NCBI GenBank assembly: GCA_016928025.1
Contig: JAFGLN010000032.1
Location: 1 to 40,352 of the forward strand
Source of the DNA: Deltaproteobacteria bacterium
GTDB taxonomy: Bacteria > Desulfobacterota > Syntrophia > Syntrophales > JAFGHS01
DNA length: 40,352 nt
Direction of reading: 5' to 3'
Shown here: in pieces, positions 23,901 to 32,576 of the stretch
Layout: every line of letters starts with the position of its first letter
How positions within the stretch are numbered: the stretch's first letter is position 1
Position numbers and translations under genes: made by a program
Notes under the pieces: generated by a model
Database searches by the model: none
Told to the model about the DNA's origin: nothing
What the model saw: the letters and a program-made list of their open reading frames with translations, nothing else

Positions 23901-25307
23901 ATGTGGGTTTTGAAAAAGACATCTACCATCCTGATTTCAGTCGCCTTGATGTTTAGCTGGTTGCTTGCGACACCGCTGTCGGCTGCGGAAGCTGAAACAG
24001 AGGTCTTGACCCTGTCGGGAAGTATATCGATGGCCCTGGAAAAAAGTCTCTCTCTCGATTCCGCCGATAAGGCCATCGAAAAAGCGGAATGGGAAAAAAA
24101 GAAGGCCTTCAAGGGCTTTTTACCAACCGTCAGCGGGGCCTATTCCTATACGCGGCTAGATGAGGCCCCCAGCTCATCCGTCGTAACATATGGCGCCTTT
24201 AATAATGGTGCCGGCGTTGGGTCTCTGTTTCCTCTGGTTCCGACGGGCACCAGGCATGTAACGGTCGGCACGGAAGATAATTATCAGGCCAAACTTACGT
24301 TGGCTCAGCCTATCTTCACGGGTTTTAAGCTCAAAAGCACTTATGACCTGGCCAAACTGGGAATCGACACGGCGAAGGTTGATAAGGAAAGGGAAATCCT
24401 GGATGTCATTCTGAAGGCCAAGGAATCCTATTTCGGCATCTTGCAGGCCGAAAAAGCCCTGCAGGTTGCCGACCAGGCCGTCAAGCAATTTGAAGCACAC
24501 CTGAATGTAGCAAGGAACTTTTACAACGAAGGCATGAGTACGAAAAATCAGGTCCTTGAAGCCGAAGTCAATCTGGCCGAGGCCGTCCAGACCAGGATCA
24601 AAGCCGAAAATGCTCTCTTGTTGGCCAGGGCAGGCTTCAACAATCTCTTACGCCGCCCCATCGATGCACCGATTCGGGTTGAAGATATCCTGGCCTACAA
24701 ACCCTTTGTTCACGATTTGCAGTACTGTCTCGATCAGGCCCTAAGGCTCAGACCCGAAATAAAAGCCATTCTACTGAAGATCGACATGGCCAATGAGCAG
24801 GTGCATTTGTCCCGGGCCGGTTATTTTCCCGCTGTCGCCCTGGCGGCTAACCAGACTTGGAAGGGGGACAGCTATCAGGTCAGGGGAAGCAGTTATATGG
24901 ACGATTACGACTCCTGGGATGTCACCGTGGGTATGACCTGGGAATTCTGGAACTGGCTGAAAACGCGGGATGCGGTCAAAGGCAGTAAGGCGAGTCGGGA
25001 CATAGCCCATAACGGTTTAACACAGATCAGGGACGGGATCCGGCTGGAAGTGAATCACTTTTTTTTATCTCTCAAAGAAGCGGAGAAACAGATTTTCGTG
25101 GCCGAGAAGGCCATCGCACGGGCTGAAGAAAACTATCGTATGAGTGAGGAAAGATACAGGGTCCAGATCGGGACGTCGACCGAGGTCATTGATGCCGCCA
25201 CCCTGCTCACGTCCGCCAGGCGCCGGTACTATGATGCTCTTTACAGCTATAACCTTGCCTGGGCCGACCTGGAGAGGGGCATGGGATTCGGCCGGGACGG
25301 TATTTAG
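23901..25307 (+). CDS. TolC-family outer-membrane channel protein
   Basis: A 468-residue outer-membrane factor expected to complete the tripartite pump. The signal peptide covers about residues 1-28, with cleavage near LSA-AEA. The mature protein has the duplicated OEP pattern of alpha-helical barrel repeats: LTLAQPIFTGFKLKSTYDLA in the first half and GMTWEFWNWLKTRDAVKGSK in the second, each followed by long coiled helices. AAAGGAG lies 7 bases before the ATG at 23901. An open frame extends upstream into the permease gene but has no fitting start. The gap to the permease is 85 bases. Confidence 0.93.
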   Translation: MWVLKKTSTILISVALMFSWLLATPLSAAEAETEVLTLSGSISMALEKSLSLDSADKAIEKAEWEKKKAFKGFLPTVSGAYSYTRLDEAPSSSVVTYGAFNNGAGVGSLFPLVPTGTRHVTVGTEDNYQAKLTLAQPIFTGFKLKSTYDLAKLGIDTAKVDKEREILDVILKAKESYFGILQAEKALQVADQAVKQFEAHLNVARNFYNEGMSTKNQVLEAEVNLAEAVQTRIKAENALLLARAGFNNLLRRPIDAPIRVEDILAYKPFVHDLQYCLDQALRLRPEIKAILLKIDMANEQVHLSRAGYFPAVALAANQTWKGDSYQVRGSSYMDDYDSWDVTVGMTWEFWNWLKTRDAVKGSKASRDIAHNGLTQIRDGIRLEVNHFFLSLKEAEKQIFVAEKAIARAEENYRMSEERYRVQIGTSTEVIDAATLLTSARRRYYDALYSYNLAWADLERGMGFGRDGI

Positions 25308-25338
25308 CAGTCTTTGACGCTTTCTTTATTCTCTCGAA

Positions 25339-26046
25339 TTACGGCATTTCCGTAAATTTGTATCCGGCCCCCCGGACGGTCAGAATATATTCAGGATTTT
25401 CGAAATCATTTTCAATTCGGCTCCTCAGGCGTCTGATATGGACATCCACCGTTCGGGGTGTCACAAAGGTATCGTCACCCCACACATGATCGAGGATCTG
25501 ATTCCTTGTATAGACGCGGCCCGGATGCCTGGTAAAAAAGAAGAGCAGTTTCAGTTCCGTCGGACTGAGCAACAGCTTCTCTCCCTTTTTGTAAACTTCA
25601 TAGGCGCTGTAATGAATGTCCAAATCGCCGACCTTGGCGGTCTGTGTATGCTCAGGGCTTGGTATTTCACTTAATCTGCGGAGAACGGCCCGGACTCTGG
25701 CGATGAGTTCCCGGACACTGAAGGGTTTTGTTATGTAATCATCCGCACCGATTTCCAGTCCGATAATACGGTCGACCTCTTCCCCTTTCGCCGTCAGCAT
25801 GATGATCGGCACGCTGCCGACCGACGGGGTACTGCGAATAATCCGGCACACATCAAGGCCCTGAATGACGGGCAGCATCAAATCAAGAATAATGAGAGCG
25901 GGGTTCTGCGTTTTGGTAAGTTCAACAGCCGTCTGACCGTCATAAGCCTTAAGAACGGTAAAACCTTCTTTATCGAGATGATAGGCAATTAACTCAACAA
26001 TATCCCTTTCATCATCAACGACAAGTATTTTCTTATCCATGGCCAT
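25339..26046 (-). CDS. OmpR/PhoB-family response regulator
   Basis: A 235-residue transcription regulator. The receiver (residues 1-120) has the acidic pair D11-D12, phospho-acceptor D55 in LIILDLMLP, the Thr in MLTAKGEE and Lys in YITKPFSVREL. The C-terminal winged helix runs from about 135, with LSPTELKLLFFFTRHPGRVYTR and the recognition helix area RTVDVHIRRLRSRIE. It is closest to PhoB by general pattern, but no phosphate genes are nearby. No histidine kinase lies in the window. It begins 1 base after the RdgC-like stop, so the two are likely co-transcribed. An ATG two codons in (26040) is an alternative start. Confidence 0.93.
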   Translation of the reverse strand: MAMDKKILVVDDERDIVELIAYHLDKEGFTVLKAYDGQTAVELTKTQNPALIILDLMLPVIQGLDVCRIIRSTPSVGSVPIIMLTAKGEEVDRIIGLEIGADDYITKPFSVRELIARVRAVLRRLSEIPSPEHTQTAKVGDLDIHYSAYEVYKKGEKLLLSPTELKLLFFFTRHPGRVYTRNQILDHVWGDDTFVTPRTVDVHIRRLRSRIENDFENPEYILTVRGAGYKFTEMP

Positions 26047-26047
26047 T

Positions 26048-27127
26048 TTAGATTCTTTCCAGCCACTTCTTCATGCGCGGCGTTTCTTCCATCTCCCATT
26101 TGGGAGACAGCCGGAGATCTAAATAAAGATTAAAAAGATTTTCCATTATTTTCAGAGGTTTTTCAATCAGATAAAGCCGTTCCAGCGTTCTGCCCTCGGC
26201 GTCGTTATCGTCCTCTTCCTCGGCTGTTTCCGGCAGTTTCAGCGATTGGAAATGAAAGCGGTCGGCTTTAAAGGTAAATTCAAATACATCGGTATCAACC
26301 CCCAAACGAAGCCGGGCCTCCCTGATCTTCTTTCCCTGGCGAAGGGCTTCCTTGCCTTCCTGCAGACCCGCATGAAGTCCCTGACAGACGACCTGTTCGG
26401 AATAATCCCCCTCCCCCGCCGTCAGCACAATGCGCCGGGTGAAGACCAATTCAATTTCTTCCTGAATCGTTAAGGCAATCGATCCGTTACGTTCTTCGCT
26501 TTTGAACCAGAGCCAGGTCAAAAAATCCCTGCCCCATAACACGCCTTCCGACGCTTGTAATTTTGCCGACTGCTCTTCACTTAGATAGACGATATCCCAG
26601 GGATAGAAAGGCTGAAGGATAAAATCAAAGGATTCCTTGAACAGAGCATGAAAATCGTCGATTACTTTATCAGCCAGACTCGAGAAATAAAGACGTTTTT
26701 CAATTGGATTCCAGCATACCTCAAAGAAAGACGGGATCGGTTGGGCTTTTTTCAGAAGATCGGAGAAAACCGCCTCACGGATTTCTTCCCGCAACGCTTT
26801 TCCCACTCGCTTTATGTTTCGCTCTTTCAGAATATCCCGTTCCGCTTCAAGGCATTTTATCCGTAAGAGGGAAGGCGGTGTTAACTTTCTGTCCATTCGC
26901 AGCGCAAACAACCAATAGCCGCCCACAGCATATTTTAGTCCGATGAAGTCCGTATCGAGATGATCATTGATATCGGTCCAGCCTAAAATTTTTTCCGCCG
27001 CCTGGGCCGAAAAATCAGGAAAAGCGTTTTTTTTAATTTGCTCGGCAAAAAAATTGTTGAAGTCCGAGGTCTTCTCGCCGATAACACGAAACGAAGAAAA
27101 TGTCACCGTTCCTTTCAAAAAGCTCAT
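26048..27127 (-). CDS. rdgC: RdgC-family recombination-associated protein
   Basis: A 359-residue protein resembling RdgC, a ring-shaped dsDNA-binding protein that limits RecA activity. The match is by pattern: an N-terminal KGTVTFSSFRV segment, the FALRMDRKLTPPSLLRIKCLEAE region (E. coli has a similar KILPSPVIKQAL), an EEIREAVFSDLLKKAQP helix followed by strands like those of RdgC (here CWNPIEKRLYF), and a C-terminal segment. It is longer than E. coli RdgC (303), partly from an acidic insert EEEDDNDAE. AAAGGAG precedes the ATG. The pairing with a response regulator one base downstream is unusual. The identification is fairly safe, though divergent. Confidence 0.7.
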   Translation of the reverse strand: MSFLKGTVTFSSFRVIGEKTSDFNNFFAEQIKKNAFPDFSAQAAEKILGWTDINDHLDTDFIGLKYAVGGYWLFALRMDRKLTPPSLLRIKCLEAERDILKERNIKRVGKALREEIREAVFSDLLKKAQPIPSFFEVCWNPIEKRLYFSSLADKVIDDFHALFKESFDFILQPFYPWDIVYLSEEQSAKLQASEGVLWGRDFLTWLWFKSEERNGSIALTIQEEIELVFTRRIVLTAGEGDYSEQVVCQGLHAGLQEGKEALRQGKKIREARLRLGVDTDVFEFTFKADRFHFQSLKLPETAEEEDDNDAEGRTLERLYLIEKPLKIMENLFNLYLDLRLSPKWEMEETPRMKKWLERI

Positions 27128-27244
27128 GAACAGCTCCTTTCAAATTATTATCTCTTTATGTGATCCCGGGCTTAAAGTCAATGACAGCCTTCGTCCTATC
27201 TTTTAACCGTCAACAATATCATATCACACAACCAAATCTTTTTC

Positions 27245-27288
27245 TCTTGCACCTAAACCTTGTACCTTGAACCTTTATCCTTGAACCT
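27245..27288 (+). repeat. Cluster of short degenerate direct repeats
   Basis: Four copies of a 10-base word, (C/T)CTTGNACCT, start at 27245, 27258, 27265 and 27279; the last two are identical (CCTTGAACCT). They lie just upstream of the radical SAM gene's promoter, in the divergent spacer with rdgC. Confidence 0.5.
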
Positions 27289-27302
27289 ATCCTTATAATG
27301 TC

Positions 27303-27331
27303 TTGACGAAAAAAAACATTGACTTTATACT
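27303..27331 (+). promoter_or_regulatory. Sigma-70-type promoter of the radical SAM gene
   Basis: TTGACG (27303-27308) and TATACT (27326-27331) are spaced by 17 bases. The position supports an ATG at 27366 rather than any start at 27303, which would lie in the -35 box. Confidence 0.65.
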
Positions 27332-27365
27332 CGCCGCGAAAATTTCATTATATAGGATTGAGTTT

Positions 27366-28298
27366 ATGTCATTTATAAGACCGGAAATCATCAGACCCCC
27401 CAGCGAACATGCCAGTTACTATCTACCCTTGACGTCGGGATGTTCGAACAACACATGTTCCTTCTGTGCCTTTTCCTTTTCCAAGCTCGGCATTCGTGAT
27501 CTTGCCGACGTCAAACAGGAGATCGACGCGATGTCGTTGTTTGTCCATCAACGAATGTGGGTGGCGGGTCAGCCCAACATTATTTACGCTATTCTCCAGG
27601 GCTGGGACGGCAGAAAATTGTTTCTACAGGACGGCGACGCCCTCGTCTACCCCTATCCGAAATTGCTGGATGCTCTGAATTACCTGAATCAAAAATTCCC
27701 AGACCTTGAACGCATCGCCAGTTATGCCACACCGCAAGACATTTTAAGACGCAGTGTGGATGAATTGAAAGCACTCAAAGAGCAAAAACTGGGCATTCTT
27801 TATATGGGCGTTGAAAGCGGTGATAATGCAGTGCTCAAAAGGATCCACAAAAACGCTGATCACGATCAGATGGTTGAGGCCGGTAAAAAAGTGAAAGCAG
27901 CGGGAATCCTTCTTTCCGTGACGGTTATTCTGGGTCTGGGGGGTGTCCGGGGCAGTGAAAAACATGCCTTGGAAACGGCGCGGGTTTTAACCGAAATGGA
28001 TCCGGACTACGGAGGGGCATTGACGCTGACACTAATCCCGCGCACGGAACTATATCAGGAATGGCAGCGAGGTGATTTTGATTTAATTACGCCCATGGAT
28101 TCCTTGCAGGAGCTCAAGACAATCGTTGAAACCGCGCAGTTCACCAATTGTTTTTTCAGTTCTATGCATGCATCAAATTATTACGCCATCCGGGGAACCA
28201 TGCCGAAGGATAAGGAAAAGGTCCTTAAACAATTGAACGCCATATTATCGAGGAGAGATCCGGCCATGCTGCGGCCCGAATTTTTAAGAGGATTGTAA
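27366..28298 (+). CDS. Radical SAM protein with a Cx4Cx2C cluster motif
   Basis: A 310-residue radical SAM enzyme; the reaction is unknown. The cluster cysteines are C26, C31 and C34 in TSGCSNNTCSFCAF, that is Cx4Cx2C rather than the usual Cx3Cx2C. This spacing occurs in a known subgroup of radical SAM proteins. Later parts of the barrel are recognisable: FLQDGDALVYP, LGILYMGVESGDNAVL and VILGLGGVRGSEKHA. It has no SPASM or B12 domain. The ATG at 27366 has AGGATTGAG upstream and a promoter 35 bases away. The next gene, 101 bases on, encodes a QueG-like Fe-S protein, and the two may be expressed together. Confidence 0.88.
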   Translation: MSFIRPEIIRPPSEHASYYLPLTSGCSNNTCSFCAFSFSKLGIRDLADVKQEIDAMSLFVHQRMWVAGQPNIIYAILQGWDGRKLFLQDGDALVYPYPKLLDALNYLNQKFPDLERIASYATPQDILRRSVDELKALKEQKLGILYMGVESGDNAVLKRIHKNADHDQMVEAGKKVKAAGILLSVTVILGLGGVRGSEKHALETARVLTEMDPDYGGALTLTLIPRTELYQEWQRGDFDLITPMDSLQELKTIVETAQFTNCFFSSMHASNYYAIRGTMPKDKEKVLKQLNAILSRRDPAMLRPEFLRGL

Positions 28299-28399
28299 CG
28301 ACTTGCAAATGTAATCGTGATAAACACTCTGTTTTAAAATGACTATTGTCACCCTCACTTCTTATGTCCAAACACGAAACACAGAAAGGCATCAAGTTT

Positions 28400-29308
28400 A
28401 TGGACACCCGGACAAAAAAGCGCTTTGACAAAAATCCTCCCCGATTTATTGAAAAAGCTCTTCGTGATTATGTACGAACCAGTCCCCAAAACCGGCTCGA
28501 TTCATTTGGGGGTGCAACGATCTTCGATGAACCGCTTGTCGGGTTTGCCGACGGCGACGATCCCATTTTTCTGAACTATAAAAAAGTCGTTCATGCAGAT
28601 CATTTCACACCCCGAGAAATTCTCGTCAAGTACCTGACGGAGGTGAAACAGCTCGAAGCGCTCAATCCCAGCCAAATCAGCGTTGTTTCCTTCATCCTGC
28701 CCATTGCCAGGCAAACCCGTTTGAGCAACACCCTCGAAAAAGAAGGCCCTTCTTTGCGCTGGAATCATACACGCTGGCAGGGACAAGATTTCATCGATGA
28801 CCTGTCCGCTCATCTGGTATCCGTTCTGGAAGAAGCCGGTTTCCATGCCGTGGCGCCGGAAATTTCACCTTTGTTCAAGATTTATAATCTGCCGGACGGC
28901 TTCGCCTCCAACTGGTCTCAGAGACATATGGCCTATGCCGCCGGTCTGGGTACATTCAGTCTCAACGATGGCTTTATCACCAAAAAAGGAATGGCCATGC
29001 GCTGCGGCAGCGTCGTTACCGACCTCAAACTGAAGCCTTCGGAACGGCCCTATAAAAATCATCTGGCCAATTGTCGTTTCCATGCGACGGGCAAATGCGG
29101 CGTCTGTATGCAACGTTGTCCCTATGGCGCGATTACGGAAAAAGGCCATGATAAAATGAAATGCGTGGACGCCCTGTTCGTTAAACAGAAACCGTGGATT
29201 GATGGTGACTGCGGTTCCGGCTATATCGGGCGTTATGCCGGCTGTGGTCTTTGTCAGACCGGTGTCCCCTGCGAAAGTCGCATTCCGGTCAGAAACAGCA
29301 AAAGGTAA
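28400..29308 (+). CDS. QueG-like 4Fe-4S cluster protein
   Basis: A 302-residue iron-sulfur protein related to the epoxyqueuosine reductase (QueG) architecture. The C-terminal third has two cluster motifs: C-x7-CGVCMQRCP, and a later group with DGDCGS and CGLCQTGVPCESRIP. The segment NWSQRHMAYAAGLGTFSLNDGFITKKG-like (here split by position 190-215) matches the pattern common to QueG relatives, such as AAGLGxxGxN. The N-terminal part is less conserved, so true queuosine reduction is not assured and a reductive-dehalogenase-like corrinoid relation is possible. The start at 28400 has AGAAAGG upstream. Other in-frame starts (28364) cannot be excluded. Confidence 0.75.
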   Translation: MDTRTKKRFDKNPPRFIEKALRDYVRTSPQNRLDSFGGATIFDEPLVGFADGDDPIFLNYKKVVHADHFTPREILVKYLTEVKQLEALNPSQISVVSFILPIARQTRLSNTLEKEGPSLRWNHTRWQGQDFIDDLSAHLVSVLEEAGFHAVAPEISPLFKIYNLPDGFASNWSQRHMAYAAGLGTFSLNDGFITKKGMAMRCGSVVTDLKLKPSERPYKNHLANCRFHATGKCGVCMQRCPYGAITEKGHDKMKCVDALFVKQKPWIDGDCGSGYIGRYAGCGLCQTGVPCESRIPVRNSKR

Positions 29309-29356
29309 GGGGGCGCCGGAAGCAAGCCTTTGGATGCCAAATAATGATTCGGTTAA

Positions 29357-29821
29357 TTAACGCTTCAAGACATCCATAACCTCAACAATATCCGGAAGCT
29401 CTCCGAGAGGATAAATTTTCACAAAAACGGTTTTACCCTGCTCGTCAATAAGGATATTGGCTCGTTCCGATATGCCGTCAGCCCGCAATATCCCCAAAGA
29501 CTTGGCAACGCCGCCATGCGGCCAAAAATCGGATAATAAGCGCGTCTGCTTGATTTTCAGGCTTTTGGCCCAGGCGCTTTTACAGGGCACACTGTCCACA
29601 CTGAGCCCCACAGCTATGGTGTTGAATTTGTCAAAGGCCTCCTTTTGCTTCTCCAGGGACTGCATCTGCCGGGCGCAAACCGCTGTCCAGGCCAGGGGAT
29701 GAAAGGACAGGAGCACCTTCTTTTTTCCCTGGTACTCGGACAGGGAAAAGCCCTGACCATTATGATCCTTCAATGAAAAAGACTTTACTTTTTTACCGAT
29801 CTGTATTTTTTTCTTTTCCAT
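29357..29821 (-). CDS. Peroxiredoxin (AhpC/TSA-like, bacterioferritin comigratory type)
   Basis: A 154-residue thiol peroxidase that reduces H2O2 or organic hydroperoxides in the cytoplasm. The catalytic motif PxxxTxxC is present as PLAWTAVC with the peroxidatic Cys at residue 49. A second Cys, at residue 80 (SVPCKSAW), may be resolving. The N-terminus VKSFSLKDHNGQGFSLSEYQG is typical of the thioredoxin-like Prx group. AAGGGG precedes the ATG. It stands alone between the QueG-like gene (convergent, 48 bases away) and the HU gene. Confidence 0.92.
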   Translation of the reverse strand: MEKKKIQIGKKVKSFSLKDHNGQGFSLSEYQGKKKVLLSFHPLAWTAVCARQMQSLEKQKEAFDKFNTIAVGLSVDSVPCKSAWAKSLKIKQTRLLSDFWPHGGVAKSLGILRADGISERANILIDEQGKTVFVKIYPLGELPDIVEVMDVLKR

Positions 29822-30103
29822 TATTTGACACCCCTTCTTTCCGTGATTCTTTGTGTTTTGGACTTTTCCGCCTTAAGAGACGTCAAATGCACCTTATCCA
29901 CTCTTCCAGCACTGATTTTTTTTTGAGAAGTTGATTAAGAAATGATGCCCCTGACAGGTTTATATCATGAGAATTTCGCCACAGAGAACAAAATGAAACT
30001 CTCCTGTAGATCGTAACGTTTGATTTATATGGTGCCTTCCGCTACTGTCGGCCAGTACCCCAATAAGATTTTTTAAGCTATATCCTCACCCTGCACCTGA
30101 ATT
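29822..30103. other. Intergenic region, nothing recognised
   Basis: Spacer of about 280 bases between the peroxiredoxin start and the HU terminator. A TTGACG at about 29878 on the minus strand could be a -35 box for the peroxiredoxin, but no good -10 box follows at the right distance. No small gene or RNA was seen. Confidence 0.5.
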
Positions 30104-30140
30104 AAAAAAAGGGCTTTTAACCATCGCGTGTTAAAAGCCC
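30104..30140 (-). terminator. Rho-independent terminator of the HU gene
   Basis: On the minus strand GGGCTTTTAAC pairs perfectly with GTTAAAAGCCC across an 8-base loop and is followed by seven T residues. It begins 10 bases after the HU stop. Confidence 0.92.
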
Positions 30141-30149
30141 TCATATAGA

Positions 30150-30422
30150 TTATTTTGCCACAGCGGCTTTGAGCTTTTTGCCGGCGACAAATTTCGGAAC
30201 TTTTTTTGCCTTGATTTTGATTGCTTTACCCGTTTGAGGATTTCGTCCTGTCCGGGCAGCCCTTTTCGCTACAGAGAAGGTACCAAAGCCGATGAGCGTG
30301 ACCTTGTCACCTTTCTTTAGAGCGCCGGCAATTGAATCCAAAACACATTTTACGACGTCTTCAGCCACCTTTTTTTTCTGAACAACCTTTGCAACTTCGC
30401 CGACCAGATCTGCTTTGTTCAT
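30150..30422 (-). CDS. hup: HU-family nucleoid DNA-binding protein
   Basis: A 90-residue HU/IHF-type histone-like protein that bends and compacts DNA as a dimer. The N-terminus MNKADLVGEVAKVV and the DNA-arm region are diagnostic: LIGFGTFSVAKRAARTGRNP followed by QTGKAIKIKAKKVPKF and a Lys-rich end. AAGGAGG precedes the ATG by 6-8 bases. It has its own strong terminator and is divergent from typA. It is HU rather than IHF by the RTGRNPQTG form and overall pattern. Confidence 0.96.
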   Translation of the reverse strand: MNKADLVGEVAKVVQKKKVAEDVVKCVLDSIAGALKKGDKVTLIGFGTFSVAKRAARTGRNPQTGKAIKIKAKKVPKFVAGKKLKAAVAK

Positions 30423-30728
30423 AAACTTCCTCCTTCAAATTTTGTTTTTTATACAACCGCCAAGGGCAGTAATATACAAAGGTGGTGCGTTATCTCATCT
30501 CCATACTCATGGATTCGAAAACGATCCTTACGTATTTCAAAAAACATCACTGTTTTGAAACCAAAGTCTTTTTGGCCGGTTTTCTTGCCTCTCTTATACT
30601 TTTATGATGATTTCTGCAATGATTTTATTTAAAAAAAATACTTTTTCAGAGAAAAAGCATGAATATTTGTCGGTATTGATGATATGAGAAATTCTTTAAA
30701 TCACTGGTTAAAAAGGATAACTTATTGA
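30423..30728. other. Divergent hup/typA intergenic region
   Basis: A 306-base spacer. It contains an inverted repeat TTTCAAAA/TTTTGAAA at 30535-30560 with a 10-base loop, a second small hairpin CTTTTTC/GAAAAAG at about 30642-30658, and a candidate typA promoter at 30572-30600. No gene was seen. Confidence 0.55.
30572..30600 (+). promoter_or_regulatory. Candidate promoter for the typA operon
   Basis: TTGGCC and TATACT are 17 bases apart. The -35 matches consensus at four of six positions and the -10 at five of six. The leader to the typA ATG would be about 120 bases. Confidence 0.4.
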
Positions 30729-32552
30729 ATGCGTAAAGAATACATCAGAAATATCGCGATTATCGCTCATGTTGATCATGGTAAAACCACCCTTGTGGAC
30801 GCAATGCTCAAACAGACCGGCACATTCCGTGAGAATCAGGAAATTACTGAGCGGATTATGGATTCTCTGGATCTGGAAAAGGAACGCGGTATAACCATTA
30901 TGGCAAAAAATACCTCCATATGGTATGGCAAAGTCAAAATCAATATCGTCGACACGCCCGGTCATGCTGATTTCGGCGGAGAGGTCGAGCGCAGCCTCAA
31001 TATGGTGGACGGTGCTATTTTACTGGTTGACGCCCGTGAAGGGCCTCTGCCGCAGACAAGGTTCGTTGTTAAAAAAGCCCTGGCTAAAAATCTGCCCATT
31101 ATCCTGGTGATCAATAAAATTGATCGACTGGATGCGCGAATTGAAGAAGTGATTAACGAGGTCTACGATTTATTTATCGATCTTGACGCCACTGAAAAAC
31201 AGATCGATTTCCCGATCCTTTATACCAATGCGAAAAGCGGAGTAGCGCATATGAAGCCGGGTGATTCCTCGGAAGATTTAAAGCCCCTTTTGGAAGCCAT
31301 ATGTGCGGAGATCCCCGGCCCTGAAGCGGCGGATGATAAAATGACCCAGTTTCTGGTAACGAATCTCGATTATGATAATTATGTCGGCCAGATTGGGATC
31401 GGACGCCTGATGAACGGAATGCTTATCATGAACACGGCTTATGCCCTCTGCGGTGAAAAAGAAATAACGCCGGGCATTAAGTTTTCTGCGCTTTATACGT
31501 TTCACGGCCTGAAAAGGACACCGGTGGATAAAGTTGAAGCCGGCGACATTATTGCTGTTGCCGGAATCGAGGCCATCAGTATCGGTGATACCATTACGGA
31601 TCAGGATCACCCTTTGCCTTTGCCGCGCATACACGTCGATGAACCGACGGTTTCTATGATATTTTATGTGAACAACGGTCCGTTTGCCGGCAGGGAAGGA
31701 AAGTATTTAACTTCTCGCCATCTCCTTGATCGTCTTTACCATGAAAGCATTCGTAATGTCGCCTTAAAGATCATCCCTCAGGAACGCAAAGACGCTTTCG
31801 AAGTTTGCGGACGCGGTGAATTGCAAATGGCCGTCCTGATCGAAACCATGAGGCGGGAAGGTTTTGAATTGATGGTCTCCAAGCCTGACGTTATCACGAA
31901 AAAAATCAACGGCAAGACGTTTGAGCCTGTAGAGCGATTATTTGTCGATGTCCCCGAAGAATTTGTCGGTATCGTAACGAAGAAACTGTCCGTCAGAAAG
32001 GGTCGAATGGTCAATCTGATCAATAAAGGCAGCGGTAGGGTCAACATGGAATTTCTAATTCCCTCTCGGGGACTCATCGGTTTTCGCAGCCATTTTTTAA
32101 CGGATACCAAAGGTTCCGGCGTCATCAACACCCTCTTCGCAGATTATGAGCCCTGGTGTGGGCCGATTCCGCAACGTGCGAGCGGCGCACTCGTAGCCGA
32201 TAGAAAGGGTCGAGTGACGCCCTACGCCAGTCTGGCCATGGTTGATCGCGGAGAGCTTTTTGTTGATGTGGGAACGGAGGTTTACGGCGGTATGGTTGTC
32301 GGTGAACGTAACCGGTCAGGCGACCTGTCCGTCAACATCACGAAAGAAAAAAAGCTGACCAACATTCGCAGTTCGACGGCGGAGGCGACAGTGACCCTGA
32401 GGCCGCCCCGTCCACTTTCCCTCGATCAATCTATTGAATTTATCGCTGAAGATGAACTGGTGGAAGTGACGCCGCAGAGTATTCGTTTGCGGAAAATGGA
32501 ATTAGATCCGCAAAAACGGATATCCAAGCGAAAAGAACTTGATAATTTCTAA
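30729..32552 (+). CDS. typA: Ribosome-associated GTPase TypA/BipA
   Basis: Translational GTPase of 607 residues that binds the ribosome and helps assembly and growth under stress. The G1 motif is [10 protein letters not shown], the switch I region is [14 protein letters not shown]3 is [14 protein letters not shown] and G4 is NKIDR. The EF-G-like domains II, III and V follow, and the BipA-specific C-terminal domain has the recognisable [16 protein letters not shown] and [23 protein letters not shown] lies upstream of the ATG. It leads a run of four plus-strand genes with gaps of only 18-29 bases. Confidence 0.97.
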   Translation: MRKEYIRNIAIIAHVDHGKTTLVDAMLKQTGTFRENQEITERIMDSLDLEKERGITIMAKNTSIWYGKVKINIVDTPGHADFGGEVERSLNMVDGAILLVDAREGPLPQTRFVVKKALAKNLPIILVINKIDRLDARIEEVINEVYDLFIDLDATEKQIDFPILYTNAKSGVAHMKPGDSSEDLKPLLEAICAEIPGPEAADDKMTQFLVTNLDYDNYVGQIGIGRLMNGMLIMNTAYALCGEKEITPGIKFSALYTFHGLKRTPVDKVEAGDIIAVAGIEAISIGDTITDQDHPLPLPRIHVDEPTVSMIFYVNNGPFAGREGKYLTSRHLLDRLYHESIRNVALKIIPQERKDAFEVCGRGELQMAVLIETMRREGFELMVSKPDVITKKINGKTFEPVERLFVDVPEEFVGIVTKKLSVRKGRMVNLINKGSGRVNMEFLIPSRGLIGFRSHFLTDTKGSGVINTLFADYEPWCGPIPQRASGALVADRKGRVTPYASLAMVDRGELFVDVGTEVYGGMVVGERNRSGDLSVNITKEKKLTNIRSSTAEATVTLRPPRPLSLDQSIEFIAEDELVEVTPQSIRLRKMELDPQKRISKRKELDNF

Positions 32553-32576
32553 AATATGTTCCGGGAGGTTCTTCCC

